Of a DNA stretch of 52,431 bases, positions 43,598 to 52,198 are shown in pieces. A program made the position numbers and the translations under genes. The notes beneath the pieces were generated by a model. That model made no database searches. It was given only the letters and a program-made list of their open reading frames with translations, and was not told the origin of the DNA. Source of the stretch: Calothrix sp. MO_192.B10 (lineage in GTDB: Bacteria > Cyanobacteriota > Cyanobacteriia > Cyanobacteriales > Nostocaceae). Positions within the stretch are counted from its first letter, which is position 1. Each line of letters starts with the position of its first letter. The DNA lies in the NCBI GenBank assembly GCA_030065055.1, contig JASJDS010000057.1, positions 1-52,431 of the forward strand, given 5' to 3'.

Positions 43598-43899
43598 AGA
43601 TCCCCGACTTCTTTAAGGATGCTGCTGGCGAATAGAGGGTTAGACCCCTCACTGTGGGTAGAAACAATCTGACTCGCATCCCCGAAATACCGCCCACAGG
43701 CTAGAAGCCTGGGGCTACAGGAGCATTAGACGCGGAGCGGCTTCCCGTAGGGTAGCCTGCGAAGGCAGGCTACTCTACGAGAAGGCTTACGCCTACGTTC
43801 AAGTAGCCGCACCATTCTATGGTGACGGCGGGATTTTGGTCATAGCGAGGGGCGTTACCCTTGATTCGCCATTGGTATCCTTTAAGAAGTCGGGGATCT
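43598..43899. mobile_element. 302-bp non-coding element with AGATCCCCGACTTCTT ends
   Basis: Left end AGATCCCCGACTTCTTTAAG and right end CTTTAAGAAGTCGGGGATCT (43880-43899) are near-perfect inverted repeats of about 22 bp. The interior has nested palindromes: CAGGCTAGAAGCCTG (43696-43710) and GTAGCCTGCGAAGGCAGGCTAC (43753-43774). The same ends occur as compact palindromes at 31746-31776 and 47408-47440. It starts 2 bp after the 135-bp MITE and ends 47 bp before the CHAT gene. Confidence 0.7.
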
Positions 43900-43945
43900 G
43901 TTATCCCTCGAAGCGTTAACATCTAAGTATAAACACCATCAGTAA

Positions 43946-46900
43946 TTGCAACAGATGCTTAGGCGGCTTTGGCGTTGGATTAAGGGTTTATTTCAGCGAT
44001 TGTTGGGGATTTCTCCCTCAGATGATAGTTCTGTCACCACTACCGAAGAGCAATCTCCACAATTGACGGATGGGGAGTATGAGTCTTTGTTGATGGAGTT
44101 GTTGCAAGGGGTGAATGATGGTTGGAGTCGCGGATGGACGAGGGAATTTTTGACGGCGAATAATATCTCTAATTTTTATTTTGTGGAGTGGTTGCGGGGT
44201 TTTGGGGATAGGTTGTTAGGTGGGGATGGGGTGCATGAGGAGTTGGGAAGGCGGATGGTGCTGTTGGGGGATTTGGGGATTGGGGAGTTGAGTCAGGTGG
44301 CGGGTGATGTTGGGGTGCGGTTGGTGAGGAGAGGGGAGGAATTGAACCGCAGAGGCGCAGAGGACGCGGAGGAGGAAGAGGGAGGAGATGGAAAGGCAAT
44401 GTCAGAAGTGGATAAACTGTTCAGAATGTTGCAGCAGCCATTACCCCAAGGTTTGGAAATTGAAACTAACCATCCAAAAGTTATTATTCCCATACAGATG
44501 GATACGTTTAATATTTATAATGCATGGGCTAAAAATATCACAGACCTTTGGCTTGAAGAAGGTAATCGCCTAGTAATGGTTAAGGATTTTATGGGTGCAG
44601 TAGTATCCTATAATAAAGCGATTGAAATTAAACCCGACTTCTACATAGCTTGGTATAATCTGGGTCTCGTGCTAAATGAATTAGGCAGAAGTGAAGAAGC
44701 AATTACATCTTACGATAAAGTGATTGAATTTAAACGCGACTTCTACCTAGCTTGGTATCATCGTGGTGAGGAACTATTTAATTTAGGAAGATACCAAGAA
44801 GCGATCGCATCCTATGAGCAAGCATTGGACATTAAACCTGACTACCATGATGCTTGGTGTGATCGGGGTATAAACCTAGGTTTGTTGGGAAAACACGAAG
44901 AAGCACTTGCATCTTTTGATAAAGCTATTGAAATTAAACCTGACCTAGAAGATGCTTGGTACGGACGAGGTGTTACCCTTAGTCATTTCAAAAGATACGA
45001 AGAAGCACTTGCATCCTATGATAAAGCCATTGAACTTAAACCTGACTTCTACCAAGCTATGAACAATCGCGGTCTTGTCCTAGATAACTTAGGCAGATAT
45101 GAAGAAGAGATATCATCCTTTGATAAAGCGATTGAAATTAAACCTGACTTTTACATAGCTTGGTATCATCGAGGGCTTATGCTAGGAAAATTAGGAAGAT
45201 ATAAAGAAGCACCTGCATCCTTTGATAAAGCGATTGAAATTAAACCTGACTTCCATGATGCTTGGTTAAGCAGAGGTGCAGTATTATGTGATCACTTACA
45301 AAAATATGAAGAAGCACTTACATCCTTTGATAAAGCCATTGAAATTAAATCCAACTACCACGATGCTTTGTATAACCGAGGGAATGCCCTAGGTCATTTA
45401 GGAAGACATGAAGAAGCGATCGCATCCTATGATAAAGCTGTTGCAATTAAACCTGACTTCCATCATGCTTGGTTAACTAGAGGTAATGCAGCAGGAAAAT
45501 CAGTGAGTTATGATCCTCTGTTATCTTCTACAAGTAACATTGTCAAACAAAATCCCCTCCTCAATGAGCGTGGCTATGAAGGGATATTAGCAAGCTATGA
45601 GGAAGGATTGAAACATTGTTTCCAAGAAACGCACCCAGAAGGATGGGGACTATTACATCAAGCCATAGGTAAAGCACACTATTATCAAGGAGTGGGAAAA
45701 GCAAATTACCGCCAATATTGGCATCAAGCGACAGATGAGTATCACCAAGCCTTAATTACCCTAACAAAAGAAGCCTTCCCCGAATTACATTTAAAACTAT
45801 TGCAAGAATTGATTCGTGTTTTGTTTGGCTTGAATAAAAACGAAGAGGCGAAACAATGGCGAAGGGAAGGGTTACAAGTATTTGCACAGTTATTAAATTC
45901 CCCAGATAAATCTTCTTTTCAAAAACGCCGGTTAGAATCCGAATTTTCTGGTTTCTCACAAATGCGGGTTGATGTATTAATCGAAGATGATGATTTTATA
46001 CCCGCCTTAGAAACTGCGGAGAGAAACAAAAATTTTTGCCTCACTTGGATACTTGATAATCAGCAACAACATATTCTTAGCCCCAGCTACAGTGAAATTA
46101 AAAAATTAATCAATCCCCACCCAGCAAAAAACACAGCGATTATCTATTGGCATCTTAGCCCTTTTGCCTTGACTACATTTATTATCAAACCCGGTGCATC
46201 TCAACCCACTGTTATCCCCACACAAAAGCCAGATAAATTAGAAGGTTGGATCAAAAATTGGGATAAACAATACGCCAATTATCCCAAAGGTAAGGATGAA
46301 CCAGTCGAGGAAGAAAACAACTGGCGGAACAATTTACCCAACCTGCTAGAAGAACTAACCAAGATTCTCGATATTGCTTCTATTATCAACGCCATTGACC
46401 TAACCCCCCAACCCCCTTCCCTACTAGGGAATGGGGAGAATGATTCCCCTCTCCTGGTAGGAGAGGGGTTAGGGGAGAGGTCAAAATCCAAAATCCAAAA
46501 TCTCATCCTAGTTCCCCATCGCGACTTACACCGCTTACCCCTCCACGCACTATTCCCTGACAACTTCACCATCACCTACCTACCCAGTGTCCAAATTGGC
46601 ATATCCCTAGCAGAATTATCCCGCAGACAACCAAATACAAACTCCCCCACCAAATTACTCAGCGTAGAACATCCCAACAGCACTGACTCTGAAGACAAAC
46701 CATTTCCCCAACTCTTCAACGCGGAAATTGAATCAGCTACCATCACCCGGATGTTTCCCAATCACCAACGCCTTGCAGATAATCATGTCACTCAAGAAAA
46801 CCTGGTATCTGCCCTCAAATCCGGACATGACATATTTCATTTTACAGGTCATGGAACCTACAATTTTCACAATCCCCAAGCATCAGCCTTAGCTTTGAGT

Positions 46901-47389
46901 GGTGAGGATAGGCTGACTCTCACAGATATTCTGCAACTACCCCTGAGTAACTACTGCCTGGTGAGTCTCTCCGCCTGCGAAACTGCGGTGACGGGGAACC
47001 AAACCATTACCACAGAATATGTGGGGTTAGTTAGCGCGTTTCTGTTCCAAGGAGTGAGTAATGTCGTCAGTACCCTGTGGACAGTAACTGATGATGCGAG
47101 TAGTTTGGTGATGATTTATTTTTATTGGCAATTAAGTAAGGGTAAATCGCCACAAATCGCCTTAGTAAAAGCGACAAAATGGTTGCGTAATCTAACAGAT
47201 AGAAAGTTGGAAAGAATATATAGACTTATCGAGCCAAAATTATCACCAAATGATAAATCAATACATTCTTTATACCGTTTTATTAAACATCTCGAACAGC
47301 CTCGAATTAGTGAAATGAATGAGGATAAAAAGAAGGAAAAACGCTTTGAAAATCCTTATTATTGGGCTAGTTTTATTATTACTGGTTAA
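43946..47389 (+). CDS. TPR-CHAT caspase-like protease
   Basis: The protein has 1147 residues. An amphipathic/basic N-terminus (LRRLWRWIKGLFQRLLG) and an N-terminal helical region lead to nine tandem TPR repeats of about 34 residues (about 193-510; signature YxxALASFDKAIEIKPDF). A second helical region follows to about 815, then a CHAT domain from about 855 to the end. CHAT is a C14-type cysteine protease related to separase and caspase. The catalytic pair is His969 in HFTGHGTYN and Cys1011 in LSACETAVTG. Two in-frame repeat insertions are evident: residues about 134-143 (ELNRRGAEDA) and about 818-853 (LTPQPPSLLGNGENDSPLLV and onward). The latter sits just before the CHAT core. Two further genes follow on the same strand. 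Activation through a TPR sensor and cleavage of a partner is inferred from known CHAT systems. Confidence 0.88.
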   Translation: MQQMLRRLWRWIKGLFQRLLGISPSDDSSVTTTEEQSPQLTDGEYESLLMELLQGVNDGWSRGWTREFLTANNISNFYFVEWLRGFGDRLLGGDGVHEELGRRMVLLGDLGIGELSQVAGDVGVRLVRRGEELNRRGAEDAEEEEGGDGKAMSEVDKLFRMLQQPLPQGLEIETNHPKVIIPIQMDTFNIYNAWAKNITDLWLEEGNRLVMVKDFMGAVVSYNKAIEIKPDFYIAWYNLGLVLNELGRSEEAITSYDKVIEFKRDFYLAWYHRGEELFNLGRYQEAIASYEQALDIKPDYHDAWCDRGINLGLLGKHEEALASFDKAIEIKPDLEDAWYGRGVTLSHFKRYEEALASYDKAIELKPDFYQAMNNRGLVLDNLGRYEEEISSFDKAIEIKPDFYIAWYHRGLMLGKLGRYKEAPASFDKAIEIKPDFHDAWLSRGAVLCDHLQKYEEALTSFDKAIEIKSNYHDALYNRGNALGHLGRHEEAIASYDKAVAIKPDFHHAWLTRGNAAGKSVSYDPLLSSTSNIVKQNPLLNERGYEGILASYEEGLKHCFQETHPEGWGLLHQAIGKAHYYQGVGKANYRQYWHQATDEYHQALITLTKEAFPELHLKLLQELIRVLFGLNKNEEAKQWRREGLQVFAQLLNSPDKSSFQKRRLESEFSGFSQMRVDVLIEDDDFIPALETAERNKNFCLTWILDNQQQHILSPSYSEIKKLINPHPAKNTAIIYWHLSPFALTTFIIKPGASQPTVIPTQKPDKLEGWIKNWDKQYANYPKGKDEPVEEENNWRNNLPNLLEELTKILDIASIINAIDLTPQPPSLLGNGENDSPLLVGEGLGERSKSKIQNLILVPHRDLHRLPLHALFPDNFTITYLPSVQIGISLAELSRRQPNTNSPTKLLSVEHPNSTDSEDKPFPQLFNAEIESATITRMFPNHQRLADNHVTQENLVSALKSGHDIFHFTGHGTYNFHNPQASALALSGEDRLTLTDILQLPLSNYCLVSLSACETAVTGNQTITTEYVGLVSAFLFQGVSNVVSTLWTVTDDASSLVMIYFYWQLSKGKSPQIALVKATKWLRNLTDRKLERIYRLIEPKLSPNDKSIHSLYRFIKHLEQPRISEMNEDKKKEKRFENPYYWASFIITG
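44345..44372 (+). repeat. In-frame CCGCAGAGGCGCAGAG repeat inside the CHAT gene
   Basis: AACCGCAGAGGCGCAGAGGA continuing CGCGGAGG matches spacer copies at 31332-31358 and 31508-31535. In the protein it encodes NRRGAEDAEE between the N-terminal domain and the TPR array. Confidence 0.8.
46399..46503 (+). repeat. In-frame palindromic repeat before the CHAT domain
   Basis: CCTAACCCCCCAACCCCCTT faces GAGAGGGGTTAGGGGAGAGG, with CCTACTAGG and TCCTGGTAGGA hairpins between, followed by TCAAAATCCAAAATC heptamers. It is the same repeat class as 43320-43380 and 52115-52170. It encodes about 35 residues (DLTPQPPSLLGNGENDSPLL and onward) without breaking the frame. Confidence 0.82.
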
Positions 47390-47407
47390 AAACTGAGCCC
47401 AGGAATA

Positions 47408-47440
47408 AGATCCCCGACTTCTTGAAGAAGTCGGGGATCT
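47408..47440 (+). repeat. 33-bp perfect palindrome after the CHAT gene
   Basis: AGATCCCCGACTTCTT-G-AAGAAGTCGGGGATCT lies 18 bp after the CHAT stop. The 16-bp stem could act as a terminator or mRNA stabiliser between the protease and the downstream pair, but it is also a dispersed repeat. Confidence 0.8.
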
Positions 47441-47525
47441 ATGTTAAATATTATTGAACATAGTTCTATTTAATACACCTCAAATATATGATGTGATGCG
47501 TTAGTCATTGCATCATAGTATACTT

Positions 47526-47927
47526 ATGAAACCTAACAATGTTATTGCTCTGGCAGCATTTTTAACCGCTCTACAACAATTAGATAATTCCTTACCAGAA
47601 AATATCCAAAGACAGTTAAATGAAATTGGCAAATCTCTGACAAAAGATCCTGATGATATCGATGATTTAGATATTATTGCTGAAATTTATGCTCCTCTAG
47701 AGCCGCTTTACCAAAAAGAGCTTGCTAACTTATACTCAGGAGTTGGAGAGCGCAGCAAAGGATTAGAACCCGATCCTTTACCCACTAATCCCACTAATGA
47801 ACTAACTAATACAGCCATTAATACTTTTAATAGTCCTGATTCTGTATCTGCCGCTAAAAAAAATGTAAATCCAAACCTCCTGAAACGAATCCGCAATTTT
47901 ATCATTGGTAAACAAACAAATGGATGA
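47526..47927 (+). CDS. Small helical protein, unrecognised, between CHAT protease and membrane protein
   Basis: The protein has 133 residues from ATG 47526 (MKPNNVIALAAFLTALQQLD); a frame six codons longer is open but lacks a ribosome site. The N-terminal half is helical (NIQRQLNEIGKSLTKDPDDI, DLDIIAEIYAPLEPLYQKEL). The second half is a Pro/Thr/Asn-rich linker (PDPLPTNPTNELTNTAINTF), ending in a basic segment NPNLLKRIRNFIIGKQ. It has the form of a small adaptor: a helical domain, a flexible linker and a basic, possibly membrane- or partner-binding tail. The stop overlaps the next gene by 8 nt, so those two are translationally coupled. I recognise no family. A protease substrate is one idea; the linker would be accessible. 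Confidence 0.65.
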   Translation: MKPNNVIALAAFLTALQQLDNSLPENIQRQLNEIGKSLTKDPDDIDDLDIIAEIYAPLEPLYQKELANLYSGVGERSKGLEPDPLPTNPTNELTNTAINTFNSPDSVSAAKKNVNPNLLKRIRNFIIGKQTNG

Positions 47928-49332
47928 GAAAATTATATATCCCAGTATTGATTTATTTGTTTACGATCTCAAGGATGGTTTGGGTGAGGATAGCAACAAA
48001 ATTGAGGATAATTGTCAAAAATTTTGCCAGAAAATATATGGCGATTTAGATGAAAATAGCTTTGAAGAAAGGTGTACGCGAATACTCAAATCTAAAGATA
48101 ATAGTGCTGAAGCCATTGAGTTACTAGAAACGAGAACGAGAAAATTTCCATCACCCTTCGATGGTTATTATTACCCCCTACAATTTAGTGATACTTATGC
48201 CTTATTAGTCAATTATTCGGGTAAACTGGATGCACAAGGTAAGGCTGATGATGACGAAAAAGATATTGACAGTCAACCTTTCCTCAATTTAAAACAGGAA
48301 ATCAATCAACGCATATCTCAACAAACAGGTACCATTGGACAAACTTGGTTACTTTGGGGCAAACTGACAAGTGATAAAACTGATGCTGAAGTAGAAGAAA
48401 TTGCCCAAAAATGCTATACCCAAATTCTCAGTAACTACAACTGGAAACGGGATTTTATTGGCAAGGGTAATTTATTAACAGGGACAGTGTTTGAATTGTG
48501 GTATTGTCCTCAAAATTTAGGTGTCAATGGTCAAGATTTTTGGGATAAGTTTAGACAAGAAAGTCATCATATATTAATTTGGCTATTCCCCTACGATCTC
48601 TCACCAGATGAAATGAGAAATCAAGTGAAAACTATCTATCAAGATTTTCTCCGTTTATGGCAATACCGTCATAAAATAGTCTGGTCTTACTATCAAAGCC
48701 GCTATCAAAAAAATCTCCTGAAAAAAGAATATGTGGAAATTCAACCAGCAATCAAAAAAGCTAATGAATTACCAAAATTACTGAAAGATAATAAATTAAA
48801 ATTAAATAATCTCCAATCAATTCTCAGCGATAATTTAATCAATCTTTCCGATTACACTATTGCTTTAAATTATCTAGAAAATCAGCATCAAACCATTAAA
48901 TTAAACTTAGATAATTACCGATCGCGTTTAGCCGAAATCGAGAAACAACACCCAGGAAGTGACTTGGAATTTCTCAAAATATTCAGTGAAAGCGACATTT
49001 ACGCCCAAAAATATCAACGACAAATCGAAGCAGATACCACTACTTTCCTTCCCGGATTAACATTACTACAAAACCTCAACAGCACCATTGAAGGTATTAT
49101 TACCCTAGAACAAACCAAAAGCGATCGCCAGCTTAATAATACCATTGCGATCGCTGGTGTGGGACTTGCCACCAGTTCCCTCGGTTCGGCGGTAATTCTG
49201 GCACAACCCAATAACTACAAACAGCATATTGGCTTCCGTGCAGAAGTCTTTTTCTGGAGTTTGGGTATTGGTGCGATCGCAATTTTATGTACTATCATAA
49301 TTATCCGTATATTTCGCCGCCTTAGAAGCTAG
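47920..49332 (+). CDS. Coiled-coil membrane protein with two C-terminal TM helices (putative effector)
   Basis: The protein has 470 residues from ATG 47920 (MDEKIIYPSIDLFVYDLKDG), overlapping the previous gene by 8 nt. The N-terminal domain (about 1-210, with SIDLFVYDLKDG and FELWYCPQNLGVNGQDFWDK) is of unknown fold. A long coiled coil follows (about 225-385, LKKEYVEIQPAIKKANELPK, LNNLQSILSDNLINLSDYTI). Then come two membrane helices (about 410-432, TIAIAGVGLATSSLGSAVIL, and about 440-465, FFWSLGIGAIAILCTIIIIR). The order soluble domain, coiled coil, two TM recalls CorA-like topology and membrane effectors in bacterial conflict systems. A CHAT-activated pore is a hypothesis. The TAG stop lies in the CTAG target duplication of a MITE. 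Confidence 0.7.
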   Translation: MDEKIIYPSIDLFVYDLKDGLGEDSNKIEDNCQKFCQKIYGDLDENSFEERCTRILKSKDNSAEAIELLETRTRKFPSPFDGYYYPLQFSDTYALLVNYSGKLDAQGKADDDEKDIDSQPFLNLKQEINQRISQQTGTIGQTWLLWGKLTSDKTDAEVEEIAQKCYTQILSNYNWKRDFIGKGNLLTGTVFELWYCPQNLGVNGQDFWDKFRQESHHILIWLFPYDLSPDEMRNQVKTIYQDFLRLWQYRHKIVWSYYQSRYQKNLLKKEYVEIQPAIKKANELPKLLKDNKLKLNNLQSILSDNLINLSDYTIALNYLENQHQTIKLNLDNYRSRLAEIEKQHPGSDLEFLKIFSESDIYAQKYQRQIEADTTTFLPGLTLLQNLNSTIEGIITLEQTKSDRQLNNTIAIAGVGLATSSLGSAVILAQPNNYKQHIGFRAEVFFWSLGIGAIAILCTIIIIRIFRRLRS

Positions 49333-49462
49333 GGACTGTTTTCAAACTTATTCGTAGGTTGGGTAGAACGAAGTGAAACCCAACAAGTCTAACGAAGAAT
49401 GTTGGGTTTCGTCCCTCAACCCAACCTACAATTTATGCCAATTTTGGGTTTGAAAACACGCC
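49333..49462 (+). mobile_element. 130-bp MITE with CTAG duplication
   Basis: Ends GGACTGTTTTCAAAC (49333) and GTTTGAAAACACGCC (49448-49462) are imperfect inverted repeats, flanked by CTAG at 49329-49332 and 49463-49466. The interior contains GTAGGTTGGGTAGAACGAAG...CCCAACA and TGTTGGGTTTCG...CCCAACCTAC hairpin arms. The left CTAG provides the TAG stop codon of the membrane-protein gene. The remaining spacer to 49690 contains the GGGCGGGG palindrome (49519-49538) and no gene. Confidence 0.75.
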
Positions 49463-49690
49463 CTAGTCTCCCACGGGAAAATCCCACAACCAAGCCATGA
49501 AAATAATTCCCTCACTCCGGGCGGGGAAACCCCGCCCCTACTCCTGAACTCCCTAACTCCTTCATATAATTATCTTGCCCAGAGTTAAAAACGCCTATGA
49601 ATACGAAAATAAAACCTAATTGGGCTGGAGAAGGCTTGCTTTCCCAATTGGTGAACCTGTTAATCAAAATCTGAACAGAGTTGAGTGTGA

Positions 49691-49879
49691 ATGATAAACA
49701 AAGAATTTGATACAACTACCTACGTCAAGCAAATGGCATCACTATTAGACTTACAATTGCCAGATGAGTATGTTGATGGGGTGGTGGCGAATTTTGACAG
49801 AATTAGGGTAATTGCTCAAGTTGTCAATGAATTTCCCTTACCAGAAGAAGTTGAAGCTGCACCAGTGTTTGAGCCATGA
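49691..49879 (+). CDS. AtzG-like DUF4089 subunit
   Basis: The protein has 62 residues: DTTTYVKQMASLLDLQLPDE, YVDGVVANFDRIRVIAQVVN and FPLPEEVEAAPVFEP. This matches the short DUF4089/AtzG proteins that wrap around AtzE-type amidases, much as GatC holds GatA. It ends ...PVFEP and overlaps the next gene by 4 nt (ATGA), the standard arrangement for a stoichiometric complex. It lacks any catalytic residue of its own. The ATG at 49691 follows GAGTGTGA-type sequence; a good Shine-Dalgarno is not evident. See the following gene for the expected substrate. Confidence 0.85.
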   Translation: MINKEFDTTTYVKQMASLLDLQLPDEYVDGVVANFDRIRVIAQVVNEFPLPEEVEAAPVFEP

Positions 49880-51264
49880 ACCTAGAATCAGCCAATGCCG
49901 TATCTATTGCTACAGCGGTGCGCGATCGCAAAATTAGCGCGGTGGAAGTCACCCAAGCTGCTTTAACAGGAATTACGGCTAGGAACCAGGAATTAAACTG
50001 TTTTACAACTATTACTGCTGACACCGCTTTACAAGACGCTGCTAGGGTTGACAGAGAAATCGCCGCCGGGAAAAATCCTGGTGTATTAGCCGGTGTCCCC
50101 TTCGCTGTGAAAAATCTGTTTGATATCAGGGGAATAACTACCCTCGCAGGTGCCAAAATTAACGCCGAAAATCCCCCAGCTACCCAAGATGCAACGGCGG
50201 TAGCCAAGTTAAAACAAGCGGGTGCCATCCTCCTGGGTGGGTTAAATATGGATGAGTATGCTTATGGCTTTGTCACCGAGAATTCCCATTACGGTGCTAC
50301 CCACAATCCCCATGATTTAAATCGCGTTGCTGGTGGTTCCTCTGGTGGCTCTGCTGCGGCTGTGGCTGGGGGTTTGCTTCCTTTAACCCTGGGTTCGGAT
50401 ACTAATGGTTCTATTCGCGTACCTGCGGCTTTATGTGGCGTATTTGGTTTCAAACCCACCTACGGAAGATTATCCCGTGCAGGTGTCGCTTTATTTTCCA
50501 GTAGTTTAGACCATATAGGACCCTTTGCCCGTTCTGTGGAAGATATTGCTACAGCTTTTGATGTGTTGCAAGGGGAAGACGCACGAGATGCAGTTTGTAC
50601 CAAACGTCCAGTGGAAACCTGTTTACCCCAACTAAATCGAGGTATTGAGGGTTTACGAATTGGAATAGCTGGTGATTATTTTACTGAGAAAGCAGCACCA
50701 GAAGCATTAGAAGCTGTCAAAAAAGTTGCTGATGCTTTGAGTGTAAATAACTATGTAAATATCCCAGAAGCTGCTCGTGCTAGGGCCGCAGCGTTTGTTG
50801 TTACAGCTTGTGAAGGGGCAAATCTGCATTTAGATAAATTACGCAACCGTCCCCAGGATTTTGATTCAGCTACAAGGGATAGATTTTTTGCAGGTGCGTT
50901 AATTCCTAATAGTTGGTATATCCAAGCACAACGTTTTCGCAGATGGTATAGAGACAGGGTGAGGGAAGTATTTGAAAATGTCGATGTGATTCTCGCACCT
51001 ACCACCCCCATTTCCGCCCCCCTGATTGGACAACAAACCATGATTTTGGATGGGGAAGAAATATTGGTGCGTCCTCATTTAGGTTTGTTTACCCAACCAT
51101 TATCTTTTATTGGTTTACCTGTGTTATCTGTTCCTGTATGGGGTGCTAATGGTTTACCTTTAGGGGTACAGTTAATTGCTGCACCTTATCATGAATCATT
51201 GATTTTACGAGTAGCTCAGGTGTTGGAGAATACAAAAGTTTTTTATGATAGGGAAATTCATTGA
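49876..51264 (+). CDS. AtzE-type amidase (1-carboxybiuret hydrolase subunit-like)
   Basis: The protein has 462 residues of the amidase-signature family. The catalytic triad is visible: Lys79 in PFAVKNLFD, Ser155 in GGSSGGSAAAVAGG and nucleophile Ser179 in LGSDTNGSIRVPAALCG. With the DUF4089 subunit encoded in the overlapping gene upstream, it matches AtzE-AtzG, which hydrolyses 1-carboxybiuret in cyanuric acid breakdown. In cyanobacteria without the other atz genes the same complex probably acts on related urea-like or allophanate-pathway compounds, or has a housekeeping amidase role. GatA is an unlikely alternative because the partner is AtzG-like and not GatC. No urea or atzD/atzF genes are in the window. 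Confidence 0.88.
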   Translation: MNLESANAVSIATAVRDRKISAVEVTQAALTGITARNQELNCFTTITADTALQDAARVDREIAAGKNPGVLAGVPFAVKNLFDIRGITTLAGAKINAENPPATQDATAVAKLKQAGAILLGGLNMDEYAYGFVTENSHYGATHNPHDLNRVAGGSSGGSAAAVAGGLLPLTLGSDTNGSIRVPAALCGVFGFKPTYGRLSRAGVALFSSSLDHIGPFARSVEDIATAFDVLQGEDARDAVCTKRPVETCLPQLNRGIEGLRIGIAGDYFTEKAAPEALEAVKKVADALSVNNYVNIPEAARARAAAFVVTACEGANLHLDKLRNRPQDFDSATRDRFFAGALIPNSWYIQAQRFRRWYRDRVREVFENVDVILAPTTPISAPLIGQQTMILDGEEILVRPHLGLFTQPLSFIGLPVLSVPVWGANGLPLGVQLIAAPYHESLILRVAQVLENTKVFYDREIH

Positions 51265-52198
51265 GGTTGTCTGTTCGGTTTGTGTTAGGTTCCACTTCGT
51301 TCCACCTCATAACTTGCAGTATTCTCAATTAGCCCAAATGTCCGCCTAGGAATTAATTCCCAGGCTCAAAGACAAAGTCTGATAAATCAGACTGCGTAAG
51401 GAATGATATCATGTCCATTTAAAGACTTATCACTAAGACTGCATGGGTGCAGGAGGAGAAAGAGGTTTGGTGATTTTTGCACCATGTCCTAAATTATGGG
51501 TGATTTGCCGGACATCATATGAAAGTGCGTTACCCTACGGGAACGCCTTCGGCGTACAACGCATTTCGTGTACTCGCTGTGGAAATTTATTTCCAGGTGG
51601 ATTATCGGGCTAAGCGACATTGGTGCAAGTTGTTAGCTTCAACTGATAGCTTGCACCATTCTCAATAACCGCCTGGGATTTAAATCCTAGTCTGATTTAT
51701 CAGACTTTGCCTTTGAGCCTGGGAATTTCATTCCTAGGCGGAAATATGGGCTCATTGAGAATGCTGCAAGTTATTAGTTTCAACGCACTTCCTATACTCA
51801 CTATGGAAATTTATTTCCAGGTGAATTATCGGGCTAAGCGAACATTGGTGGAAGTTGTTAGTTCCACCCAACCTACTATTTTTCTTAACTAAGGTGTTGG
51901 AAACTACAGGAGCATTGCATCATCAAGGGGTGAATTGAGGTTATTTGCTCGATGCATAATGATGACAACTATCAACTATCAACCATCAACTCATAACATT
52001 AAAAGTAAGGGTATTGACTTGAGCGATCGCGGAATAGTGGTCTAAAGAAGGTAAACTAAATAAGATGCAAATCTATCATTGAACCTTATCCTCGCTTTTT
52101 ACTGCATAACAATCTTTCCCTCTCCTTAATAAGGAGAGGGATGTCCGCTCTTGTCAGGGTGAGGTTTTATATTTCATTTCATAATGAACTACCAGCCC
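51265..52198. repeat. Nested inverted and direct repeats, gene-free
   Basis: An inverted pair spans 51310-51396 and 51689-51773 (ACTTGCAGTATTCTCAATTA versus CATTGAGAATGCTGCAAGTT, with hairpins CCGCCTAGGAATTAATTCC and AGTCTGATAAATCAGACT). A direct pair lies at 51590-51636 and 51804-51860 (TGGAAATTTATTTCCAGGTG then ATTATCGGGCTAAGCG). At 52115-52170 is the TCTCCTTAATAAGGAGA palindrome with a GGTGAGGTTTTA arm. A CTATCAACTATCAACCATCAA run is at 51970-51990. No gene; a few short frames here are repeat-derived. Confidence 0.75.

Noticed and set aside
49512-49715. 67-codon minus-strand frame before atzG
   Set aside because: It overlaps the atzG start and spacer repeats and ends in the same palindrome-derived peptide (GVGAGFPRPE) as the artificial hemD tail.
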